Positions 56,850-64,000 of a stretch of 64,000 bases of DNA are shown in pieces. This stretch comes from Planctomycetia bacterium (lineage in GTDB: Bacteria > Planctomycetota > Brocadiia > Brocadiales > Brocadiaceae): the NCBI GenBank assembly GCA_015075005.1, contig JABTVC010000001.1:434001-498000 (forward strand). The letters run 5' to 3'. Both the position numbers and the translations under genes were made by a program. Position 1 is the first letter of the stretch. Every line of letters begins with the position of its first letter. The notes under the pieces are model-generated. The model saw only the letters and a list, made by a program, of their open reading frames with translations. It did not search any database and was not told the origin of the DNA.

Positions 56850-57194
56850 TTATTGTTGTGGCGCCGGCGTTTCTGTTTTATTCTCTTGTATTGTTTCTTC
56901 TTCAGTTCCCCGTTCCTGCAAACCCTGGCTCATCCTGGCCTTTTGTTCCGCTTCCGCTTTGGACTTGGCCGCCGCTTCCGCTGCACGCCGTTTTTGCATA
57001 CGTTGCTTCTCTGCCTCTCTCAAGTCATATTCAAGCTCTCTGTTCAACTTGTCTGTGTCCGTTTTTGAGTCGTCAGTGTAAATTTGCTTTGACGTTTTAA
57101 ATTCAAGGTTGACCCGGTCACTTCCACAACTGAAAAGAAACAACAGCAGGATACTGCTCAATAATGGATATATCATATAACCACGGATACGCAT
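56850..57194 (-). CDS. Small lipoprotein with charged coiled coil
   Basis: About 114 residues. ATG at 57194 (M-R-I-R-G-Y) has AGAGGAAG upstream, opens a signal segment with lipobox L-F-S-C, and is preferred to 57239. After the lipid-attachment Cys, a polar stretch leads into a coiled coil rich in Glu, Lys, Arg and Ala (about 50-95) and a Glu/Thr/Pro tail. Function unknown. It probably belongs to the TPR/BatA transcript on the same strand. Confidence 0.65.
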   Translation of the reverse strand: MRIRGYMIYPLLSSILLLFLFSCGSDRVNLEFKTSKQIYTDDSKTDTDKLNRELEYDLREAEKQRMQKRRAAEAAAKSKAEAEQKARMSQGLQERGTEEETIQENKTETPAPQQ

Positions 57195-57361
57195 AGAAAT
57201 CTTCCTCTTTACAGCAAAATTAATCTTCGTCGTCTTCACATGAGACTAACATGAGAGCGGAAATCTCACAGAAATCAAAAACATCCCCTGAAACACAGGG
57301 GATTCCTTTATATCAGGAAATGGCAGCGTTCACAAAAGGAATAACCCGGTGCAGCCATGCA

Positions 57362-58408
57362 TTATCCCAGGATTCGCCGGATATTTTCAACAGAAGGTTT
57401 TTGGATTACCCCCTTTTCAGTAATAATTGCGGTGATATTTTTTGCAGGGGTAATATCAAAGGCAGGATTAAAGACCTTTATCCCTTCCGGTGCAGTTCTC
57501 TTGCCAAATCCGTTGGTTACCTCTTCCGGGGAACGTTCTTCAATGGGAATTTCATCGCCTGATTTTATCGTTAAATCAAACGTTGAAACAGGCGCTGCGA
57601 CGTAAAAAGGAATACCATGCTCCTTTGCCAAAATGGAGACGCCAAAGGTACCGATTTTGTTTGCAGTGTCACCATTGGCTGCAATCCTGTCTGCGCCCAC
57701 GATCACGTACTGCACCTTTCCCAGCTTCATTACATGCGCTGCCATGTTGTCACATATCAAGGTGACATCAATTCCTGCATGGAGCAGTTCCCATGCTGTT
57801 AGCCTTGCACCCTGGAGCAAGGGACGCGTTTCATCCGCATATACCGTAATACGTTTGCCTTGCTCCTTGGCTTTAAAGAGAACGGCCAACGCAGTCCCAT
57901 AATCAGCAGTGGCTAATCCCCCGGCATTACAATGCGTTAAAATACCACTGTCGTCTTTGATAAGACCAACGCCATTTTCCCCAATCTGTCTGCAAATAAC
58001 CTTGTCTTCATTTTGTATCTTGAGTGCTTCTTGCAGGAGTATCTCTTTTATTTCCTGAACCGATTTACCCTTATTTTCCTGTGCAACGCGCTCCATGCGG
58101 GCAAGTCCCCAAAAAAGATTTACCGCTGTAGGGCGGGATGTACCCAAATAGGTTGTTACCTGTTTAAGTTCCCTTAAGAATGCATCCGTATGCTTCGCGT
58201 GTATGTCTTTAATACCTAAGACCACACCCATGGCTGCTGCAATACCAATTGCCGGAGCACCCCTTACCATAAGCGTCTTAATGGCATGCCAGATGCTTTT
58301 TATATCCTCGCAATAAACGAACTTTAATTCTGTCGGTAATAAAGTTTGGTCGATCAGACGGACGCGACCACTAATATCTCCCTCCCATTCTATGGTTGGT
58401 AACGGCAT
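57362..58408 (-). CDS. mtnA: S-methyl-5-thioribose-1-phosphate isomerase
   Basis: 348 residues. Motifs: M-V-R-G-A-P-A-I-G-I-A-A (about 50), T-H-C-N-A-G-G-L-A-T (catalytic Cys, about 165), A-D-E-T-R-P-L-L-Q-G-A-R-L-T (about 205) and V-G-A-D-R-I-A-A-N-G-D-T-A-N-K-I-G-T (catalytic Asp, about 245). It opens methylthioribose phosphate in methionine salvage. Other salvage genes are not adjacent, but the phosphorylase HpnG downstream of purE is related to MTA/adenosine nucleosidases. Confidence 0.94.
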   Translation of the reverse strand: MPLPTIEWEGDISGRVRLIDQTLLPTELKFVYCEDIKSIWHAIKTLMVRGAPAIGIAAAMGVVLGIKDIHAKHTDAFLRELKQVTTYLGTSRPTAVNLFWGLARMERVAQENKGKSVQEIKEILLQEALKIQNEDKVICRQIGENGVGLIKDDSGILTHCNAGGLATADYGTALAVLFKAKEQGKRITVYADETRPLLQGARLTAWELLHAGIDVTLICDNMAAHVMKLGKVQYVIVGADRIAANGDTANKIGTFGVSILAKEHGIPFYVAAPVSTFDLTIKSGDEIPIEERSPEEVTNGFGKRTAPEGIKVFNPAFDITPAKNITAIITEKGVIQKPSVENIRRILG

Positions 58409-58500
58409 TTCATCTCCCTTGTGTAATTATAGTATTACAAAAATTGACCACCGTGCTCAGAAATTCGTTTTCAGACTTTTCTCTGTATTGAACCTTTTCG

Positions 58501-59007
58501 TCATGATAGTCCAAGTTCTGTTCTCATAACCTTATCCTTTTTTGCAACCTCATCTGCCAGCTTCTTTTTATAGGAAACAAGTTTTTGACGTAATTCTGGA
58601 TCTGACACGCCGGCTATCTGGATTGCCAATATTGCGGCATTGATAGCTCCCGGCTTCCCAATACCCATCGTTGGCACCGGAATACCTGACGGCATCTGTA
58701 CCATGGAAAGGAGAGAATCTAACCCACCCAGTCCGGCGGTAGGCATGGGTACGCCAATAACAGGAATGGGGGTCAAACTCGCAATAACTCCGGCCAGATG
58801 TGCGGCTCCGCCTGCACCGGCAATAATGACATCGTATTCCTTTTCCGCTTCTACCGCATACGCATGCGCTCGTTCCGGCGACCTGTGGGCAGAGATGACA
58901 TGCACATCGAAGTCCACTTCAAATTCCTTCAGTATATTCACGGCCTCCTTCATTGTTGTGAGGTCAGAATCGCTACCCATTACAATGCCAATCTTTTTAT
59001 GTGTCAC
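58501..59007 (-). CDS. purE: N5-carboxyaminoimidazole ribonucleotide mutase
   Basis: 168 residues with the PurE class I features: G-S-D-S-D-L (about 11), S-A-H-R-S-P-E-R (about 41, catalytic His), A-G-A-G-G-A-A-H-L-A-G-V (about 67) and S-M-V-Q-M-P-S-G-I-P-V. It moves the carboxylate of N5-CAIR to give CAIR in purine synthesis. purK is not adjacent. It lies 20 bases downstream of hpnG on the same strand. Confidence 0.95.
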   Translation of the reverse strand: MTHKKIGIVMGSDSDLTTMKEAVNILKEFEVDFDVHVISAHRSPERAHAYAVEAEKEYDVIIAGAGGAAHLAGVIASLTPIPVIGVPMPTAGLGGLDSLLSMVQMPSGIPVPTMGIGKPGAINAAILAIQIAGVSDPELRQKLVSYKKKLADEVAKKDKVMRTELGLS

Positions 59008-59027
59008 AAATCACCTCCGAAAGTTTT

Positions 59028-59801
59028 TCATGTTAACAAAGAATTGTATATTTGTGTAATAAAATTTGGGAAGAATGACGACAGGGTATGGGTTGCCAAT
59101 TTGGTCTGTTTACGAAGGCGATTCAGGTATGGAATGTGATGCGGTTTATTCAGGAGATACCGCACAGTAGCCGAAACATTGACATTCCCACCCCTCGTCA
59201 CCATATCTTCCCCAATGTCCATATCTTCATCTACCCCATCTGAAATTGCACGCACAGCGATAAAAGGAATACCCATGGCATTAGCCCGTTCTGCTATCGC
59301 AAAAGATTCCATGTCTACAGCGATTGCAGAAGTTTGGTTTCCGATATGCGCCTTAAGAGAGGATTGACGGATTATTTTATCAACGGATAAGATGTCTCCA
59401 CAATGGAATTTAAGGGCACCGGCACTGCTTAAGGCAACAGCAATATCCACAGCTGACGCATTACAGGGGAGCGTAGCATCGATATTGAACCCTTCCTCAG
59501 AAACGCCTCGTGAGGAAGAGAGAACGTGCCTTCCTATAACCAGATCACCAACTCCAACTTTTGGGTTTACGCTGCCAGCAAAACCAGAAGAAACCATGAA
59601 CTGTATCCGAAAATATGTTGATAATTGGTGGATAGTCTCCGACACATTTTTCCCCACACCTGTTTGAACAAGGGTTACTGGGAAACCACAAAATTCCGCC
59701 TGATAAAATACGGCGTGGGCATACCGAATCTTTTTTAAGATATTCACCTGTGATTTCAGGGACGACACTTCCTGACGTAATGCAAAAAATATTGCTATCA
59801 T
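59028..59801 (-). CDS. hpnG: Hopanoid-associated phosphorylase HpnG
   Basis: 257 residues of the nucleoside phosphorylase fold: G-V-G-K-N-V-S-E-T (about 53), S-S-G-F-A-G-S-V-N-P (about 72), and V-D-M-E-S-F-A-I-A (about 161) with the nucleoside-contacting Glu. HpnG removes adenine from adenosylhopane made by HpnH, giving ribosylhopane in bacteriohopanetetrol synthesis. The divergent hpnH and the nearby shc support this over a plain MTA nucleosidase. Confidence 0.82.
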   Translation of the reverse strand: MIAIFFALRQEVSSLKSQVNILKKIRYAHAVFYQAEFCGFPVTLVQTGVGKNVSETIHQLSTYFRIQFMVSSGFAGSVNPKVGVGDLVIGRHVLSSSRGVSEEGFNIDATLPCNASAVDIAVALSSAGALKFHCGDILSVDKIIRQSSLKAHIGNQTSAIAVDMESFAIAERANAMGIPFIAVRAISDGVDEDMDIGEDMVTRGGNVNVSATVRYLLNKPHHIPYLNRLRKQTKLATHTLSSFFPNFITQIYNSLLT

Positions 59802-59938
59802 TTATCTTCCTATTCAATATAAAACAGATAAATGGAATCAAATTTAGTGAAAATTTTCAATATAATTATGAAAAAGTGCATAATTCCATAAATCGCGACA
59901 TCAGGAAAACTCCCCATGCGTTGTGCTTTAAATAATGC

Positions 59939-59965
59939 TTGACAGTACTATATAATTGATATAGC
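59939..59965 (+). promoter_or_regulatory. Candidate promoter of hpnH
   Basis: TTGACA at 59939-59944 and TATAGC at 59960-59965 with a 15-base spacer, shorter than usual, about 70 bases before the hpnH start. Confidence 0.35.
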
Positions 59966-60035
59966 ATCACGTCTTACAATTTATCTTAATCACGATAGCT
60001 TTTTGCTTTTCTATAAAAACGGAGTTTCGCCTATC

Positions 60036-61026
60036 ATGAGGGTATCATTATCACTCGGTTATTCTTTGGCTAAATATTTGATTAAAAAAAAGTTTTTCTC
60101 CAAAGAACGGTTCCCTCTGGTATTAATGCTGGAGGTCACTCACTTATGCAATCTTGCCTGTGAGGGTTGCGGACGCATACGGGAATACAAGGAAACCATG
60201 CGGGAGATGTTAAGCGTAGAAGAGTGTATTCAGGCAGTGGACGAGTGCCCCGCACCTGTTGTCACCGTTACCGGCGGTGAACCCCTGATGCACCAGGAGA
60301 TTGACAAAATTATCAACGCCATCATAGAGAAAAAACGTCATGTCTATTGTGCACGAATGGAATCTTGTTAGCAGACGCTATAAAAAATTAAAACCAGTAA
60401 GTATTTTAACATCAATGTTCATATCGATGGACTTTCCAAAATCCATAATGCCATTGCAGGAAAAGGGTCTTTGAACGTGCAATCCAGCGGTATTCAGGAA
60501 GCGAAACGGGCGGGATTCAAGATTTGCACAAATACCACCATATACAAAACACCCGTGAAAAGAAATAGAGGAATTGTTCTCACTTCTTGAGGGATTGGGT
60601 GTGGATGGTATGTTGGTCTCTCCGGGGTTTAGTTTTGAACACAACGAAAATGAGGTGTTTCTTTGCCGAAAGGAGATACAAGAACGGTTTGGATTTATTT
60701 ACGGGATTTCAAAGAAATATAAGATACTCAACTCTCCCTTGTATTTGAAATTTTTAAAGGGAGAAAGGTCTTTAAAATGCACACCGTGGGGAAATCCAAC
60801 CCGAAACTATTCAGGTTGGAAAAGTCCTTGCTACCTGATTACCGACACACATTATAAAACCTTTGGTGAGTGTATGGAAAATACCGATTGGGACAAATAT
60901 CAGGAAGGGAAAGACCCGCGTTGTGCAAATTGCATGATGCATTGCGGTTTCGAGCCTACCGTGGTATTAGAAGGTGGCAAACGACTATCGGACATTATAG
61001 AAATGGCGAAATGGAGTTTCACTTAG
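60036..61026 (+). pseudogene. hpnH: Adenosyl-hopene transferase HpnH (radical SAM), frameshifted
   Basis: The first frame starts R-V-S-L-S-L-G-Y-S at 60036 and holds the radical SAM cluster C-N-L-A-C-E-G-C-G-R (about residue 37) and T-V-T-G-G-E-P-L. Between about 60345 and 60580 several indels split the next 80 residues (N-V-H-I-D-G-L-S, F-K-I-C-T-N-T-T), after which L-L-E-G-L-G-V-D-G-M-L and the C-terminal C-A-N-C-M-M-H-C-G-F-E-P follow in one frame to 61024. HpnH attaches a 5'-deoxyadenosyl group to hopene, the first step of extended hopanoids. The restored protein is complete. Confidence 0.85.
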
Positions 61027-61066
61027 AAAATGTGCGGCTAAATCCAATGTAGCCGAAGTCCCTTCT

Positions 61067-63109
61067 CTAGGCTTTTTGAATAAGATTGCGATATCTGCCC
61101 AGTGCCATCAAAGGGAAGTAGTTGCGATACATGTGATATTTCAGATAAAAGACCTTGGGAAAACCCGTTGCAGTAAATTCCATTTCATCCCAACTTCCAT
61201 CTTCTTTTTGTTTGGACAAGAGAAATTTTATCCCCCATTCTACAGCATCGCATTTTACCTCATCAGCGGTCATTAAGCCCAGCAGAGCCCATGCCGTTTG
61301 TGATGCCGTACTTTTACCTATCGCCTTGAGGAATGGGTCGTCATATGACTTTATCGTCTCACCCCACCCCCCATCAGAATTTTGGACACCTTTCAACCAA
61401 TCAACGGCCTTTTTAATGTATGGTTTGTTCATATCCTCTCCGGCCGTTGAAAGTCCGGAAAGCACCGACCATGTACCATAAAGGTAATTTGCACCCCAAC
61501 GCCCAAACCACGACCCATCTTCTTCCTGTTCTTTCTGGAGATAGTCTATTGCCCTTTGAACATGGAGAGATGACTTGCTGAGCCCTATACGTCCCAAAAA
61601 ATCCAGGCATCGGCCAGTAACATCGCTCGTGCTTGGGTCCAATAATGCATTAAAATCAGCAAAGGGTATATGATTTAAAATTGCCTTATTGTTATTCCGG
61701 TCAAAAGCACCCCATCCACCATCATCACATTGCATGGCAAGAATCCATTGTAATCCACGCAAAACTGCCTGCTCCTTATGCATACGTTCCGGTAACGATA
61801 CCCGTTGCAGTGCCATAAGTACGGCAGCGCTATCATCTGTATCAGGATAGAACTCGTTTGCATATTGGAAGTACCAGCCGCTCGGTTCCTCTACCTTACA
61901 CTTTAATGCCCAATCACCATAATGCCTTACTTCCTTGCTAAGCAGCCATTGCCCGGCCTTTTGTAATGCCGGATCAGCGCCGGCCACCCCGGATTCGTGA
62001 AGTGCAATAATAGCCCATGAAGTATCCCAGACAGGCGATACGCAAGGCTGCAAATAAAGCTTATCGCCATCATAAATAATCAGATTTTCTATTTCTCTCA
62101 GCTGATTTACCATTGCCGGATGATCATCAGGATAGCCAAGACATTTCATGGCAAAGATCGAATTGACAATTCCCGGCCATATAGCCCCTAAACCACCGGA
62201 TTTCTCCATATGGTACAACATCCATTTTTCTGCCTTGCGGAGGGCCATCTTCCTGATAAATTTAATGGGCTGCTGTTCATACCGTCTGAAAATGCTATCC
62301 GCATCGATAAAGAAGTTACGCCAACACAATCCCTCCTGGTCACGCTTGATACGGTAAACCACCTTATCACGCGGTATCAGATAGAGTTCCTTGAGTAAGT
62401 CATCGCCTACTGAAACATGCGGTTTTGCTATAGCGATGGACAGGGCACACGATACATCTTGACCAATAGGACATCTCATAAATGCTAAAATAAAACCGGC
62501 GGAACAGGATCATTTCAGCCGGAACTGCGGGCACAGCTTACAATCAACCTGCCCAACATGGCAAGGTAAATCTTTGTAAAACAGTTGGCCTTCATGATGC
62601 CTCCCATGCCGAGGATGCATTTTCTGGCCTTCGCATAAAGGCCCGTCTCAGAGTATCCCTAATTTTAAAGCGAAATACGCCTTTACAGAAGCGCTGATTT
62701 CACTTGGTCCTCCATAATAAATATTCCATCCACCGTCAGAGAGTTGCTGTGCACGGATCAAATTCGCAGCCATCCGCTGTTTTTCTGAATCTATATTTCC
62801 AAGAAAATGCATTACCATAATATAGTCCGATGTTATGGTTGTGTCTGCCTCTAACATGCCTACCCAATGTCCATCAGGCAGGTTCTGATTCCTGAGAAGA
62901 TAGTGCCTCGCCCTCTGTATTGTGACGTCCAGGGGATTTTTCGCAGACAATGGAGTATAGAGACTTGCGCTTACCGGTGTGCTTTCAAATCGTAATTCAT
63001 GTTCGGATAATTCAGGAACAGGATGTTTACCATTTCCGTTTCCGTTTCCATTGAATTTATAGATACTCGTTTCCAGTCGTTCAAAAAAGTTCAATAAAAA
63101 GTTTCTCAT
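61067..63109 (-). pseudogene. shc: Squalene-hopene cyclase, frameshifted in the first third
   Basis: The N-terminal part (63109 to about 62650) starts after GGAGGAG at ATG 63109 and has Q-N-L-P-D-G-H-W-V-G-M-L. The long C-terminal part (62479 to 61067) holds the catalytic D-T-D-D (about 215 residues from its end portion start), QW repeats such as Q-E-E-D-G-S-W-F-G-R-W-G-A-N-Y, Q-C-D-D-G-G-W-G-A-F and a normal end. The 170 bases between encode M-G-G-I-M-K-A-N-C-F-T-K-I-Y-L-A-M-L-G and F-Y-F-S-I-Y-E-M-S-Y-W-S-R in two further frames. At least three indels are needed; the total would be about 680 residues, as expected. The enzyme makes hopene or hopanol from squalene. Confidence 0.88.
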
Positions 63110-63319
63110 TAGTAAACACTCCTCCACCCAACACTCACAGTATCACTATTATTGGCATATTTAAGTAGACAATCACGCTAGGTTACGCAAACAATCAGGA
63201 CACAAAATAACAAATTTAGAAATCAATTTCAAGGAAAACTTGTCTTATTGTTAACTTTTGTGATAGGGAATTGCCTGTGTGTAGAAGATTGTGATGAAAG
63301 AAGTACTCTTTTTACGACA

Positions 63320-64000
63320 TCAGCGAGGTAACAGTAATGCGTCTCGTAGTACCTGTATCGTGTGGGTGCATTTAACTGCAGAACCCTGTGCTGCAAGGAG
63401 GTCTTCAATTTGCAGCCGGCATCCGGGGCAACCCGTTGCCACAACATCCGCACCGCTTTTCTCTATGGCCTTTGTCTTGTACTCACCGATCTTCCTGGCG
63501 AGGTCATAGTGCAACAAGTTAAACACCCCACCACCACCGCAGCATCGCTCCGGGTTTTCCATCTCCTGGAAGCCGGAAGAACGTCTCAAAATATCCCTGG
63601 GCTGTTTCGAGATGTTTTGTCCCCAATAGAGATGACAAGGATCATGATAGGTAATTTTTGTATTCAGCGACTTTGCCTCGTAGGTACAATATTTTTCAAT
63701 AAACTCAGAGATATCATATAATTTATTGGTGAATTTTAGACAACGCTCTCCCAGAATGCGCGGGTAATCCCTTTTCAGGGTTCTTCCGCAGGTGGCACAT
63801 GCATTGATAATAAAATCGACGTTGGCCTTCTCAAATACCTCCACGTTTGTTTCCGCCAATTTTCGGGCTGTTTTGATATCTCCTAATGATCGTGCAGGGA
63901 TGCCACAGCACAACTGCCCCTGAGGGACAACAACCTCTATCTCAAAATGGTTTAATACCTCAATTACTGCATCAGCAATATCGGTATAGATGTAATTGAT
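63320..64000 (-). CDS. HdrD/GlcF-like iron-sulfur protein with CCG domains (partial)
   Basis: The frame is open through the window edge, so only the C-terminal 226 residues are seen. Two cysteine-rich domains are visible: L-C-C-G-I-P-A-R-S (about 33) with A-C-A-T-C-G-R-T-L, and E-R-C-C-G-G-G-G-V-F-N-L with G-C-P-G-C-R. These bind a noncubane 4Fe-4S cluster in heterodisulfide reductase subunit D and in glycolate/lactate oxidase iron-sulfur subunits. An N-terminal ferredoxin domain would be expected beyond the edge. It lies upstream of shc on the same strand, with a 210-base gap. Confidence 0.75.
   Translation of the reverse strand: MNYIYTDIADAVIEVLNHFEIEVVVPQGQLCCGIPARSLGDIKTARKLAETNVEVFEKANVDFIINACATCGRTLKRDYPRILGERCLKFTNKLYDISEFIEKYCTYEAKSLNTKITYHDPCHLYWGQNISKQPRDILRRSSGFQEMENPERCCGGGGVFNLLHYDLARKIGEYKTKAIEKSGADVVATGCPGCRLQIEDLLAAQGSAVKCTHTIQVLRDALLLPR

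Noticed and set aside
1-64000. tRNA, rRNA genes or CRISPR arrays
   Set aside because: No T-loop-like GGTTCRANTCC with matching acceptor stem, no rRNA-like conserved blocks, and no regularly spaced direct repeats with unique spacers were seen.

Overview
The window reads as chromosome from a hopanoid-making, phosphate-scavenging Gram-negative bacterium of moderate GC content. Hopanoid genes (squalene-hopene cyclase, HpnG, HpnH), OprO/OprP-type porins with Pst uptake, a Tex/BatA-like block and a TIGR03663-type GT-C enzyme carrying PA14 fit a Planctomycetota member, most likely an anammox-type Brocadiales genome. That assignment is inference; no rRNA or anammox catabolic gene is present to prove it.

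Layout. 1-2170: end of a type II secretion/pilus block (GspC-like end, GspF) and a broken dolichyl-phosphate-type glycosyltransferase. 2172-6610: two large GT-C membrane proteins, both ending in PA14 domains. 6.9-8 kb: relics of a DUF4338 gene and a small coiled-coil protein. 8.2-12.2 kb: a fused transferase-1/transferase-2 protein, a sterol-desaturase-like hydroxylase, a TVP38 remnant and HflX. 12.3-16.5 kb: a TonB-dependent receptor with a near-consensus promoter, then a probable c-di-GMP-I riboswitch with terminator in front of a B12-binding radical SAM gene.

16.7-26.9 kb and 44.2-52.7 kb are the arms of a large inverted duplication: lgt, panD, lipoprotein cytochrome c, phosphate porin, pstS, pstC, pstA. 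The left arm holds a group II intron between panD and the cytochrome gene, and its pst genes are broken by many small indels and cut off in pstA by an ISL3-type element. The right arm continues into pstB and phoU and is nearly intact, although its pstS and cytochrome genes are also frameshifted. Both porins are preceded by four TTAA(C/T) repeats at about 11-bp steps (a Pho-box-like array), a -10-like hexamer exactly 10 bp further on, and a leader with a covarying hairpin. The right porin also has about 14 copies of a pentanucleotide in its upstream region, so phosphate porin expression may be both Pho-controlled and phase-variable.

Between the arms (26.9-44.2 kb) lie broken GT39, msrA and exonuclease III genes, CBS, CDGSH, UbiD and flavodiiron proteins, biotin (bioA, bioD) and thiamine (thiC) genes, a decayed hicBA pair, rlmI-like methyltransferase and an internally deleted ISL3 derivative. 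52.7-64 kb holds tex, a BatA/TPR/lipoprotein set, mtnA, purE, and the hopanoid genes hpnG, hpnH and shc, ending in a partial HdrD-like iron-sulfur protein.

A striking property of the whole window is the number of one- or two-base indels that split genes whose fragments remain perfectly recognisable (TonB receptor, FDP, hpnH, shc, xth, msrA, pstS). In the near-identical part of the duplication the differences are almost all indels, which points to consensus error at least as much as to true decay. Frameshift calls should be read with that in mind.
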